Shown here in pieces: positions 35,781 to 44,635 of a stretch of DNA of 64,000 nucleotides (the first letter of the stretch is position 1; each line of letters opens with the position of its first letter). The stretch is taken from NCBI RefSeq assembly GCF_004123145.1, contig NZ_SDKC01000001.1:2947501-3011500 (forward strand), in the 5' to 3' direction. Both the position numbers and the translations under genes were made by a program. This stretch comes from Blautia faecicola. GTDB lineage: Bacteria > Bacillota > Clostridia > Lachnospirales > Lachnospiraceae. The notes beneath the pieces were generated by a model, which was not told the origin of the DNA, did no database searches, and saw only the letters and a list, made by a program, of their open reading frames with translations.

Positions 35781-35809
35781 TGGGGAATCACACCCCGCCC
35801 CGAAGAATT
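35781..35809 (+). repeat. Right copy of the 29-bp direct repeat (FMN riboswitch fragment)
   Basis: Exact copy of 24562-24590, comprising only the first strand of the FMN aptamer; the remaining aptamer is absent here. On its outer side a TATAAT-like box follows TATGCAGAG (minus strand, near 35830-35850), similar to sequence before the intact riboswitch, as expected if this is the original riboswitch promoter side. Confidence 0.55.
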
Positions 35810-35930
35810 TTCTTTTTCTGCCAACGATTATAAACCATCTCTGCATAGATTGCAGGCCCCACTTTTCAATACTTTTCTACTTACTCTCATTTTTCCAATA
35901 CACAGAAAACAGGATAGGCATACAGAAAAT

Positions 35931-36066
35931 CAGACACCCTTTTGCTGGTGCCTTTAGCACAGATGAGATCCGGCACCTACGTAGACTTTCGCGAAGGTCC
36001 GCCGACCCTCGTGAACTTAGTCGTAGTTGATGACTAGCTCAGCTGTGCGTTACCAGCGGGTGTCTG
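35931..36066 (+). repeat. Long-hairpin intergenic element, copy A
   Basis: The outer stem CAGACACCC/GGGTGTCTG (35931-35939 with 36058-36066) is continued by GCTGGT/ACCAGC and GCACAG/CTGTGC (35957-35962 with 36043-36048). The inner part carries CCTACGTAGACTT and TAGTCGTAGTTG, related to the other three copies. Flanking AGAAAA and TTTTTCT would make it a bidirectional terminator for fruR. Least similar of the four copies. Confidence 0.65.
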
Positions 36067-36111
36067 TTTTTCTATGTGAGGAGCCAGGGTTCGTCCGTTC
36101 CACTCACCCAT

Positions 36112-36861
36112 TTACTCCCCCACAACCTTAATATTCCTGACCGCCCCAAAACTCTCCGGCGGCCTCCGGTCCGTGAGAATCACCCCACGTTCCAGCGAAG
36201 CAAACGTCACCGAACTCACATTCCCGAACTTCGAGTAGTCCGCCAGCATAAAAACCTGTCTGGCCTGTTCCACTGCCGTCTGCTTGACCAGCGCTTCACT
36301 GTAATCCGGCGTGCTGAACCCGGCCTTGAGCCCCACACCATTTGTCCCCAGAAACGCCTTCGAAAAATGCAGCTTTTGCAGACTCAGAATCGCCTGATTC
36401 CCCACAACAGCCTCCGTCGTCCCTTTCAGCTCCCCGCCGATCAGATACACCCGATAGCCCTGCGCTGCCAGCCGCTGCGCGTGAGAAACCGCATTCGTCA
36501 CAAAAGTAGCACTCTTCTCCTTAATGAAATCAATCATCTGCCCCGTCGTCGTCCCCGCATCGAGATACACAAAATCATCCCTCTCGATCAAAGACGCCGC
36601 ATACCGGGCGATGGCTGTCTTTTCATCCTTGTTGATCTCCGCTTTCTGCGCCACCGACGGCTCCGCTGTGGTAAATCCACCGTCAGCCACCACTGCACCG
36701 CCGAAAACCTTGATCAGTTTCCCTGCTTTATCAAGAGCTGCCAGATCCCTTCGTATCGTAGACTCCGAGATCCCCAGCAATTCCTTTATCTCTGTTACCG
36801 TCACACTGTTCTTTTCATTTAAAAGATTCAAAATAACTTCATATCGTTTTTCCGTCAGCAT
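36112..36861 (-). CDS. fruR: DeoR-family regulator of the fructose operon
   Basis: A 249-residue DeoR regulator: N-terminal HTH (VTVTEIKELLGISESTIRRDLAALDKAGKL) and a sugar-phosphate sensor domain (YLDAGTTTGQMIDFI; GGELKGTTEAVVG). It is the last gene after fruK, the fruA remnant and ptsI on the same strand, 42 bases from ptsI. Fructose 1-phosphate is the usual effector in such operons. DeoR-type FruR is a functional analogue, not a homologue, of the enterobacterial Cra/FruR. Confidence 0.85.
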   Translation of the reverse strand: MLTEKRYEVILNLLNEKNSVTVTEIKELLGISESTIRRDLAALDKAGKLIKVFGGAVVADGGFTTAEPSVAQKAEINKDEKTAIARYAASLIERDDFVYLDAGTTTGQMIDFIKEKSATFVTNAVSHAQRLAAQGYRVYLIGGELKGTTEAVVGNQAILSLQKLHFSKAFLGTNGVGLKAGFSTPDYSEALVKQTAVEQARQVFMLADYSKFGNVSSVTFASLERGVILTDRRPPESFGAVRNIKVVGE

Positions 36862-36903
36862 ACTCTCTCCTGATACTTTCGTAACTGTTCAGTACCCTCA
36901 CAG

Positions 36904-38538
36904 TTACCTATTTTCTGTATCTGTCTCCAGAATGATCTTACGGATCGGAAGAATACTTCCCGGTGATACCGACAGCTCGTCCACGCCCATTGCCAGAAAT
37001 TCTTTTGTCAGGCTGGTGTCCGCTCCCAGTTCACCGCAGATACCTGCCCAGATACCTGCTTTGTGTGCATTTTCCACCGTCATACGGATCATGGAAAGCA
37101 CTGCCGGATGATGGGCATCGTAAAACTTATCCAGCTTCGGATTCTGCCGGTCGATCGCCAGCGTATACTGTGTCAGATCGTTCGTTCCGATACTGAAGAA
37201 ATCCACCTCTTTTGCCAGTTCTCCGCTCATCATGACAGCCGCCGGAGTCTCGATCATGATACCCTGCTGCGGATTGCCGAATTCCAGCTGTTCCGCGGTC
37301 AGTTCCGTCTTCACTTCTTCCACGATCTCCTTGATCTTTTTCACTTCCCACAGACTCGTGATCATCGGGTACATGATCGCCAGATTACCGTAGGCACTCG
37401 CACGAAACAGCGCGCGAAGCTGTGTCTTGAAGATTTCCGGGCGTGTCAGGCAGATCCGGATCGCACGATAACCAAGCGCCGGATTTTCCTCTTTATCCAT
37501 TCCGAAATACTCACACTGCTTGTCTGCGCCGATATCCAGCGTACGGATGATCACCCGTTTTCCCGCCATCGTTTCCACCGCTGTCTTATAGATGCTGAAC
37601 TGCTCTTCCTCCGTCGGATAATTGTCCTTTTCCAGGTAAATAAATTCACTCCGGAACAGTCCGATTCCGCCGGCATCATTCTGTATTACAGTTGCAAGAT
37701 CTTTAATATTTCCTATATTAGCATACAGCATGATCTTCTTTCCGTCCAGCGTAACATTTTCTTTGCCCTTCAAAAGCTGTAACAGCTCTTTCTTCTCCTG
37801 CTCTGCCTGCTGACGTTTCTGCATCTCTTCGAGTGTCTGTGCATCCGGCTCCACGTAGATCTTTCCGTTCAGTCCGTCTACCACCGCCAGTTTTCCGTCT
37901 ACCGTATCGTCAAGCGGCAGTTCCTCCGTTCCGATCAGTGCCGGGATCGCCATGGTTCTTGCGAGGATCGCAGTATGGGAATTGACCGAACCGTGAACCG
38001 TGACAAAAGAAAGTACCATATCTTTTTCCAGCTGCACGGTTTCTGACGGAGCCAGATCATCTGCCACGATGATCACCGGTTCATCCGTCACAACTTTTCT
38101 CTTCTGACCGCCATGTAATACGGAAAGCACACGCTCCGAGATATCTTTGACATCCGCCGCGCGCTCTCTCATATAATCGTCATCCATCGCCCGGAACATC
38201 TGGGCAAAATTATCGCCGGTCACGGCCACGGCGTACTCTGCATTTACTTTCTGCGTCTCGATGATATTTTCCACGGATTCATTATAATCCCCGTCATCCA
38301 GCATCATCTGGTGGATCTCGAAGATCGCTGCATTTGCCTCGCCCACTTCTTTTAACGCTTTCTGATACAGTTCCTGAAGCTGTTCTATGGCAGCTGCCTT
38401 GGCTGCCTCATAACGAGCCAGTTCTCCTTTGGTATCTTCTGTCCGCACCCTCTTTACCTGCTGCTCATTTTTCTTATATACACTGATCTTTCCGATGGCG
38501 ATGCCGCCAAATACACTCTTTCCACTATATACCTGCAT
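36904..38538 (-). CDS. ptsI: PTS enzyme I (phosphoenolpyruvate-protein phosphotransferase)
   Basis: A 544-residue enzyme I. The phospho-His site is VHGSVNSHTAILARTMAIPA near residue 190. The C-terminal PEP-binding domain has GIGLFRSEFIYL, IIRTLDIGADK, GIMIETPAAVMMS and FFSIGTNDLTQYTLAIDR. Start ATG 38538 (MQVYSGKS) with AGGGGAG six bases upstream; the longer frame would overlap the fruA remnant. EI passes phosphate from PEP to HPr. No HPr gene is adjacent. Confidence 0.93.
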   Translation of the reverse strand: MQVYSGKSVFGGIAIGKISVYKKNEQQVKRVRTEDTKGELARYEAAKAAAIEQLQELYQKALKEVGEANAAIFEIHQMMLDDGDYNESVENIIETQKVNAEYAVAVTGDNFAQMFRAMDDDYMRERAADVKDISERVLSVLHGGQKRKVVTDEPVIIVADDLAPSETVQLEKDMVLSFVTVHGSVNSHTAILARTMAIPALIGTEELPLDDTVDGKLAVVDGLNGKIYVEPDAQTLEEMQKRQQAEQEKKELLQLLKGKENVTLDGKKIMLYANIGNIKDLATVIQNDAGGIGLFRSEFIYLEKDNYPTEEEQFSIYKTAVETMAGKRVIIRTLDIGADKQCEYFGMDKEENPALGYRAIRICLTRPEIFKTQLRALFRASAYGNLAIMYPMITSLWEVKKIKEIVEEVKTELTAEQLEFGNPQQGIMIETPAAVMMSGELAKEVDFFSIGTNDLTQYTLAIDRQNPKLDKFYDAHHPAVLSMIRMTVENAHKAGIWAGICGELGADTSLTKEFLAMGVDELSVSPGSILPIRKIILETDTENR

Positions 38539-38704
38539 CCTGCGCTCCCCTCTCAGAATTTGCCTGTATCCGGTATGCCTCCACATCATCAATCTTGCCG
38601 CTTCTTTCCATCAGTTCCACGGCCTGATCCGGTGCTTCGCTCCTCCTCTTCGGAGCACTGTCCGGTGATATACTTCTTACATCCGGTATATCCGTAATCC
38701 TCAT
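38525..38704 (-). pseudogene. fruA: 5' remnant of fructose PTS permease gene fruA
   Basis: A 59-codon frame, MRITDIPDVRSISPDSAPKR ... QAVELMERSGKIDDVEAYR, has the form of the FruA N-terminus (EIIA domain start, usually MRITDLL ... LVDLMEKSGKI). After EAYR the similarity ends and the frame stops at 38525 inside ptsI's start region. The remaining ~570 residues of EIIABC are missing. It sits exactly where fruA belongs, between fruK and ptsI, so an internal deletion removed the permease. Confidence 0.7.
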
Positions 38705-38735
38705 ACGTTTCTCTCTCTTACTTTCTTTCTTTTTG

Positions 38736-39653
38736 TTACCGTACTTCTGAATTTACCTGTCTGTACACATCTTCCACCTGTTCACGACCGGCCAGATATT
38801 CGGAAAATGCACTGGCGCTGCCGGTTGCAATTCCCATATGGAAAGCCTCACGGTAATCCTGACGTTTCAGCCATCCGGTCAGGAATCCGGCCACCATAGA
38901 ATCTCCGGCTCCCACACCATTGACCAGTTTTCCTTTCGGTGCCGGTGCCAGGTAGACCTTTCCATCAGCTGCAGCCAGAACCGCTCCTTCTCCTGCCATA
39001 GATACCAGAACGTTGGTGGCTCCCATCTCCTGCATCTTCTTCGCATAAGGAATCACAGATTCTCTGTCCTTTAATTCCACACCGAAGATTTCTCCCAGTT
39101 CGTGATTGTTCGGTTTTACCAAGAATGGATGATATTCCAGTACGTTCACCAGCAGATTCCCCGTGGCATCCACTGCGATCAGTATTCCTTTTCCATCCAG
39201 ACGTTTCAGGATATTTCTGTAAATGTCATCCGGCATCGATGCCGGAATGCTTCCTGCCAGTACCAGAACATCGCCTTCCTGTAACTGATCCAGCATCTCA
39301 AATAACTGCTGTGTCTTTTCCCTGCTGATCGCCGGTCCCTGTCCGTTGATCTCTGTTCCTTCAATGTTCTGCAACTTCAAGTTGATCCGGGAAATCCCTT
39401 CGTCCACCGGAATGAATCTCGCGGTCACTCCGATCTCTTCCACCTGTCTTTGAATCTCATCTCCGGTAAATCCTGCCGCAAATCCCAGTGCGGTATTTTC
39501 CAGTCCCAGATTCTTCAATACGATAGAAACGTTGATTCCCTTTCCTCCCGGAAGCATCATCTCTGTGGCTGTTCGGTTGGTCATACCCAGCTGAAAGTTA
39601 TTGACGGAAACGATGTAGTCCAATGACGGATTAAACGTTACTGTATAAATCAT
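38736..39653 (-). CDS. fruK: 1-phosphofructokinase
   Basis: A 305-residue PfkB-family kinase: MIYTVTFNPSLDYIV, MLPGGKGINVSIVLKNLG, and the C-terminal NGVGAGDSMVAGFLTGW with the catalytic Asp. It phosphorylates fructose 1-phosphate to the 1,6-bisphosphate. ATG 39653 is preceded by CAGGGAAG. Head of the fru operon, but an IS607 element begins about 17 bases upstream of its start, so the native promoter is displaced. Confidence 0.9.
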   Translation of the reverse strand: MIYTVTFNPSLDYIVSVNNFQLGMTNRTATEMMLPGGKGINVSIVLKNLGLENTALGFAAGFTGDEIQRQVEEIGVTARFIPVDEGISRINLKLQNIEGTEINGQGPAISREKTQQLFEMLDQLQEGDVLVLAGSIPASMPDDIYRNILKRLDGKGILIAVDATGNLLVNVLEYHPFLVKPNNHELGEIFGVELKDRESVIPYAKKMQEMGATNVLVSMAGEGAVLAAADGKVYLAPAPKGKLVNGVGAGDSMVAGFLTGWLKRQDYREAFHMGIATGSASAFSEYLAGREQVEDVYRQVNSEVR

Positions 39654-39669
39654 GTTCTTCCCTGCCACT

Positions 39670-39848
39670 CAAAATGTGTTCAAATATACTCAAACACATC
39701 GAGAAATTAAAGTCCTTGCGGATACTTCTTACTGCTTCGATGTGTATGCTTTGGCGATTGTAAACAATACGCTACTCACAAGTTCGTGTACACTCCACAG
39801 TCGTAAATTCCTGCGATAGCCCGCAGTACATACTTACGTTTGCGTTTA
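39670..39848 (-). ncRNA. Candidate right-end guide RNA (reRNA/omega RNA) of TnpB
   Basis: TnpB nucleases use an RNA from the 3' end of tnpB and the element's right end. Here 179 bases between the tnpB stop and the element end are non-coding, with a CTTACGTTTGCG/CGCAAACGTAAG inverted repeat straddling the stop codon and several smaller stems. The guide would be the first bases outside the element, toward fruK. Family inference; transcription is not shown. Confidence 0.4.
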
Positions 39849-41009
39849 TTATGCAACTTCGTAAGTTAAAGCATCTCTTAGATTAAGAGCAGCATTGAAA
39901 TCCCTATCCTCGACATAGCCACAATTACAACGGTATATTCTATCTGAAAGCTTCAAATCTTTCTTGATAGCACCACAGCAATGACATATTTTGGATGATG
40001 GATACCATCTGTCTACGACTCTTAATTCAATACCGTTTTCATCACATTTTGCTTTAAGCTTGGTTCTAAATTCATAAAACTTCTGTGACGCAACAGCTTT
40101 TGAAAGATGTCTGTTCTTCATCATTCCTGATACATTCAAATTTTCAATAGTTATATAAGATGGTTTGGTTTTCACTATCTCGGCTATTGATTTATTGATA
40201 TAATCAGTACGAATATTATCTATTTTATGATGAAGTCTTTGTACTTTGAGCTTTTGCTTTTGTATATTCTTTTGAGTGGACTCTCCTTTCTTTAAGTTCT
40301 CATATTTTCGTGAGAGACATCTTTGTTCTCTACGCAGTTTCTTTTCCAATTTTTTAATTCTTGCTGACTTATTGATATTTTTATAAGTTTTACCATTGGA
40401 AACAATCGCCAAGTCTTTTAAGCCCAAGTCAATTCCTATACCACCATTGCTATTATTGGCAATCTTAGCGTCGGGAATTTCTACAAGAGCTGACACATAG
40501 TATCTGCCTGCTTTGATGGATACTGTACCGCTTTTGATTTTCCATCCGTCTTTAGTTGTTGGTATATAACCTTTTTCTTTAATGCGTACCCAACCTAAAG
40601 TGGGTATGTTCAACCTATGTCTCTCACATCTACAGTCTTTAGTATTGTTCTTTACGAAATACATTTTTACATCAGATTTACCTTTCTTTTTGAAATTAGG
40701 AAAAGCACTTTGATGTTTAAAAAATCTTGTAAATGCAGTACATCCATCTTCAATAGACTTTTTTACAGCTTTTGAATATGCTTCTTTAATCCATATTTTA
40801 TCAGGATTATTAGGAATATACTCATTATTAAGCCATACGTTGAAACTCTTGCCAGTCATAAACTTTTCACCGTTATCGTGCAAAGTTTTGTTGTGATCGA
40901 GATAGAAGTTGTAGACATACCTACAAGTGCCAATAGTCTTGTTAATCTTGATTTTTTGCTCGACCGTCGGATTTATTTCCGTCTTGAAGCTCTTTAGCAA
41001 TTTCCTCAT
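39849..41009 (-). CDS. tnpB: TnpB RNA-guided nuclease of IS607
   Basis: A 386-residue TnpB/OrfB protein. The RuvC catalytic residues are visible: GIDLGLKDLAIV (Asp), TIENLNVSGMMKNRHL (Glu) and DRDFNAALNLRDAL (Asp). The zinc ribbon is CHCCG ... CNCG. An N-terminal helical region (NPTVEQKIKINKTIGTCRYVYNFYL) is standard. It overlaps tnpA by 68 bases. Length is typical and no damage is seen. Confidence 0.92.
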   Translation of the reverse strand: MRKLLKSFKTEINPTVEQKIKINKTIGTCRYVYNFYLDHNKTLHDNGEKFMTGKSFNVWLNNEYIPNNPDKIWIKEAYSKAVKKSIEDGCTAFTRFFKHQSAFPNFKKKGKSDVKMYFVKNNTKDCRCERHRLNIPTLGWVRIKEKGYIPTTKDGWKIKSGTVSIKAGRYYVSALVEIPDAKIANNSNGGIGIDLGLKDLAIVSNGKTYKNINKSARIKKLEKKLRREQRCLSRKYENLKKGESTQKNIQKQKLKVQRLHHKIDNIRTDYINKSIAEIVKTKPSYITIENLNVSGMMKNRHLSKAVASQKFYEFRTKLKAKCDENGIELRVVDRWYPSSKICHCCGAIKKDLKLSDRIYRCNCGYVEDRDFNAALNLRDALTYEVA

Positions 41010-41610
41010 CCCTTTCTATTTGTTTTTTATACTTACGAAGTCCATACAACCTGCAAGAGAACACATGAAGTATAGAAACAATATCCTGTACGAGTTCTTC
41101 CTGTGGTGATAGTTCTTCGTTGTTCACTACCACAATGCTTGTATTAAACTTCATACAGAATTTTTCAAACCAATCGTAACCAAATCTGATAAATCTGTCT
41201 TTATGAGTTACTATTATGGTTTTTATTTTCTGTTCCATTACTTCATTTAATAATTCATTCCACTTTTTACGATTGTAATTAAGACCACTTCCATAATCCT
41301 CAATACACTGATCGATAATAATACCTTTAGCATTACAAAACTGTCGCAAAAATGCAACTTGATTCTGTAAATTATCTTTTTGATTTCTTGTAGACACTCT
41401 GGCATAAATAACTACCTGACGTTTATCATTTTCAATATTTATGCCTTTGAATTGAAGGTACTGGTCATAAGTATAATAACGCCTATCAGTTGGAGTTCGA
41501 TTTGCCTTTAAAGTTCCTTCTCTGTCCCAGCGTTGCAATGTCTTAACAGACACACCTAACAGTTCAGCAAAATCTTTTGGCTTATAATTTGTGATATTTG
41601 ATGTATTCAT
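40942..41610 (-). CDS. tnpA: IS607 TnpA serine recombinase
   Basis: A 222-residue protein with an N-terminal MerR-like HTH (KPKDFAELLGVSVKTLQRWDREG) and a serine-resolvase domain (VVIYARVSTRNQKDNLQNQV, catalytic Ser; then THKDRFIRFGYDW). This order is the hallmark of IS607 transposases. GGAG lies nine bases before ATG 41610. Confidence 0.93.
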   Translation of the reverse strand: MNTSNITNYKPKDFAELLGVSVKTLQRWDREGTLKANRTPTDRRYYTYDQYLQFKGINIENDKRQVVIYARVSTRNQKDNLQNQVAFLRQFCNAKGIIIDQCIEDYGSGLNYNRKKWNELLNEVMEQKIKTIIVTHKDRFIRFGYDWFEKFCMKFNTSIVVVNNEELSPQEELVQDIVSILHVFSCRLYGLRKYKKQIERDEEIAKELQDGNKSDGRAKNQD

Positions 41611-41750
41611 AATAATTTACTCCTTTGAGTATATTTAAACACATTTAATCACATTTGACAATATATTCAATTACTTATTTTTTCCTCCTGCTTTTCTCAG
41701 TTCTTTTCTATGTATGTATTATATAATCATATTCATTCAAATCCAAACAA

Positions 41751-41800
41751 AAAAGATGCCAGCTGTGGATTCTCTTCCACAGTTAGCATCTTTTATTTTT
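41751..41800 (-). terminator. Terminator of tex
   Basis: GATGCTAACTGTGG (41790-41777) pairs with CCACAGCTGGCATC (41768-41755) with one mismatch, followed on the minus strand by TTTTTTG. Confidence 0.8.
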
Positions 41801-41839
41801 CTTATCTTATACTCGCTTTTGCGATTTTATCACCTTCGT

Positions 41840-43987
41840 CTACCGAATTCCACGCATAGACAGGCCGATCCGCTTTTTGTTCAGATCCACGCTGATGACT
41901 TTTACATCCACAACATCTCCTACGCTGACAACTTCCAGCGGATGTTTGATATATTTGTCACTGATCTGGGAAATGTGTACCAGACCATCCTGGTGTACGC
42001 CGATATCTACGAATGCACCAAAATCGATCACGTTTCTTACAGTTCCTTTTAAGATCATACCTTCTTTCAGATCTTTCATATCCAGAACATCGGAGCGAAG
42101 GATCGGTTTTGGCATATCTTCACGCGGGTCACGTCCCGGACGACCGAGTTCTTTGATGATATCACGGAGCGTGATCTCACCGATTCCCAGTTCCTCTGCC
42201 AGTTTCTTGTAATCTTTGATATAGATGGCAGTCGGTCCGTCACCGAAATACTGTTCTTTCGTAAATCCCTGTTTTGCAAAGAGTTTTTCCACAGCTTCGT
42301 AGCTCTCCGGATGTACACTGGTCGCATCCAGCGGATTCTTTCCACCCTGGATACGCATGAAGCCTGCACACTGTTCAAAGGCTTTCGGTCCCAGTTTGGC
42401 TACTTTTAACAGTTCTCTTCGGTCGGTGAAACGGCCGTTTTCCTCACGGTAAGCTACGATATTTTTTGCAATCGCTTTGCTGATACCGGAAATATACTCA
42501 AGCAGAGACGCGGAAGCGGTATTCAGATCCACACCGACTTTATTGACACAGTCTTCTACCACACCGTTCAGTGCTTCGCCCAGTTTCTTCTGGTTCATAT
42601 CGTGCTGATACTGTCCGACACCGATGGCTTTCGGGTCGATCTTTACCAGTTCTGCCAGCGGATCCTGCAGACGTCTGGCGATGGAAGTGGCACTTCTTTG
42701 TCCCACATCGAAGTTCGGGAACTCTTCGGTCGCCAGTTTACTTGCAGAATATACAGATGCTCCTGCCTCGTTGGTGATCACATACTGTACCTTTGTCGGT
42801 ACTTCTTTTAACATATCCACGATCACCTGCTCAGATTCCCGGCATGCAGTACCATTTCCTACAGAGATCAGATCGATATGATACTTTTCAATCATTTTCT
42901 TAACTGTTTCTTTGGCTGCTTTGATCTTGGCTTCTGTGGTCGGTGCGGTCGGATATACAACCGTTGTATCGAGCACTTTACCGGTCTCGTCAACAACTGC
43001 CAGCTTACAGCCGGTGCGGAATGCAGGATCCCATCCGAGAACAACTTTTCCCACGATTGGCGGCTGCATCAGCAGCTGTTCCAGGTTCTTTCCGAATACT
43101 TTGATGGAACTGTCTTCGGCTCTCTCGGTCAGGTCGCTTCGGATCTCACGCTCGATCGCCGGTGCGATCAGACGTTTGTAGCTGTCTTCCACAACGGTTT
43201 CCAGGATCGGAGTGGTGTTCGGATTGTCGTTACGGATCACCTGGCGTTTTAACCAGGACAGAATCTCTTCTTCCGGTGCGTTGATCTTAACGGTCAGGAT
43301 CTTCTCTTTTTCTCCACGGTTCAGTGCCAGTACGCGGTGGCCTGCCAGTTTGGAAATCGGCTCTTCGAAATCATAGTACATCTCATATACAGAGCTTTCG
43401 CTTTCTTTCTTTGCGCTGGATACGATGGAGCCTGATTTTACGGTCATCTTACGGATACGGATGCGGTAGTCTGCCTCATCCGCCACAGATTCTGCCAGAA
43501 TATCCGATGCACCTGCAATCGCTTCTTTTACATTTTTTACTTCTTTTTCCTCGGATACATAGCTTTCCGCCTCTTCTTCAATAGACTTGTCTGTCATCTG
43601 AAGCAGGATCAGATTCGCCAGCGGTTCCAGACCTTTTTCTTTGGCGATCGTTGCTCTGGTTCTTCTCTTCGGACGATACGGGCGGTACAGATCTTCTACG
43701 ACTACCAGCGTCTGTGCTTCCAGAATCGATTTTTTCAGTTCTTCGGTCAGTTTGCCCTGTTCTTCAATGCTTGAGAGTACCTGTTTTTTCTTATCTTCGA
43801 GGTTTCTCAGATACAGCAGTCTCTCATGCAAGTTACGTAGTACCTCATCGTTCAGGGAACCGGTTGCTTCTTTTCTATATCGGGAAATAAACGGAATCGT
43901 ATTTCCTTCATCTATCAGTTTGACAGCGGCTTCTACCTGCCACTTTTCCACCTGTAATTCCTGTGTTAATGCCTGAATAATATCCAT
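41840..43987 (-). CDS. tex: Tex-family transcription accessory protein
   Basis: A 715-residue Tex protein: N-terminal HTH-like region, YqgF/RuvC-like domain (VVLGWDPAFRTGCKLAVVDE), helix-hairpin-helix region (GVDLNTASASLLEYISGISKAIAKNI) and a C-terminal S1 RNA-binding domain (LKEGMILKGTVRNVIDFGAF ... KRIGLSM). Its molecular role in transcription and RNA binding is broad. I use ATG 43987 (MDIIQALTQEL), with GGAG seven bases upstream, instead of a start 54 bases earlier. Confidence 0.93.
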   Translation of the reverse strand: MDIIQALTQELQVEKWQVEAAVKLIDEGNTIPFISRYRKEATGSLNDEVLRNLHERLLYLRNLEDKKKQVLSSIEEQGKLTEELKKSILEAQTLVVVEDLYRPYRPKRRTRATIAKEKGLEPLANLILLQMTDKSIEEEAESYVSEEKEVKNVKEAIAGASDILAESVADEADYRIRIRKMTVKSGSIVSSAKKESESSVYEMYYDFEEPISKLAGHRVLALNRGEKEKILTVKINAPEEEILSWLKRQVIRNDNPNTTPILETVVEDSYKRLIAPAIEREIRSDLTERAEDSSIKVFGKNLEQLLMQPPIVGKVVLGWDPAFRTGCKLAVVDETGKVLDTTVVYPTAPTTEAKIKAAKETVKKMIEKYHIDLISVGNGTACRESEQVIVDMLKEVPTKVQYVITNEAGASVYSASKLATEEFPNFDVGQRSATSIARRLQDPLAELVKIDPKAIGVGQYQHDMNQKKLGEALNGVVEDCVNKVGVDLNTASASLLEYISGISKAIAKNIVAYREENGRFTDRRELLKVAKLGPKAFEQCAGFMRIQGGKNPLDATSVHPESYEAVEKLFAKQGFTKEQYFGDGPTAIYIKDYKKLAEELGIGEITLRDIIKELGRPGRDPREDMPKPILRSDVLDMKDLKEGMILKGTVRNVIDFGAFVDIGVHQDGLVHISQISDKYIKHPLEVVSVGDVVDVKVISVDLNKKRIGLSMRGIR

Positions 43988-44249
43988 GTATAGTCTCCTT
44001 TTGTAACTGTCCACTACTTCACAGTTATGTTTTTCTTTCATTGTGTCCTGTACTACCTTACCAAAAGGCGGGTTTCCTTGTCAATGCCGATTTTTCCTGT
44101 CCCCCTGTGATCACTGCCAGATTCCGTCAAATTCTGATTTTCCTGCTTTCGACCGCGTTACTTCTGTGGTATACTGAAAGACAACTGAAAAATTAAAACA
44201 AATCTGTTTTTCATAAATGTTACCGATTTTTAAATAGGAGGTTATCATC

Positions 44250-44612
44250 ATGTACAACGATCAACAGCCAAATCCCGGCTCCTGGCAGGAGGCGGAACAG
44301 CGGATAACTCCGCCGCCGAAGCGTGGGAATGGATTCAGTACCGCTTCCATGACCGCCGGAACGCTTTCTCTGTTCTTTCTGGTCAGCGGACTTTCTTTCC
44401 CGGTAGGAGCGCTCGGCATTTTATTCGCTCTGCTCTCCCGCAAAGGGGATAAGATGGATTCGCAGGCAAGACTGGGATGTATTCTTTCCAGCATCGGTCT
44501 TTGCCTTGGCATTGCTATTTTTATTTACGCCGCAGTCACCGTCTACCAGAATTTCCCGGAACTCCTTCAGCAGTATCAGCAGCTTTATGAGATGTACCAG
44601 GGCGGTATGTGA
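44250..44612 (+). CDS. Small membrane protein, DUF4190-like
   Basis: A 120-residue protein with a hydrophilic Pro-rich head (residues 1-28), two membrane segments (~32-62 and ~74-100) with a short basic loop (RKGDKMDSQARLG) and a Gln/Tyr-rich tail. The helix-loop-helix pattern resembles DUF4190. GGAGG lies nine bases before the ATG. Followed by a DUF975 gene 23 bases later, so the two are probably co-transcribed. Confidence 0.75.
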   Translation: MYNDQQPNPGSWQEAEQRITPPPKRGNGFSTASMTAGTLSLFFLVSGLSFPVGALGILFALLSRKGDKMDSQARLGCILSSIGLCLGIAIFIYAAVTVYQNFPELLQQYQQLYEMYQGGM

Positions 44613-44635
44613 TTGTTTATGGAGGTTTTTGACTT

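Larger units (their letters stand above)
39670..41652 (-). mobile_element. IS607-family insertion sequence
   Basis: Contains a serine-recombinase tnpA and a tnpB on the minus strand. The two ends carry a shared inverted sequence: TGTTCAAATATACTCAAA (plus, 39676-39693) and TTTGAGTATATTTAAACA (plus, 41629-41646). Both genes are intact, so it may be active. The exact ends cannot be fixed without an empty site. It lies between fruK and tex. Confidence 0.8.
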
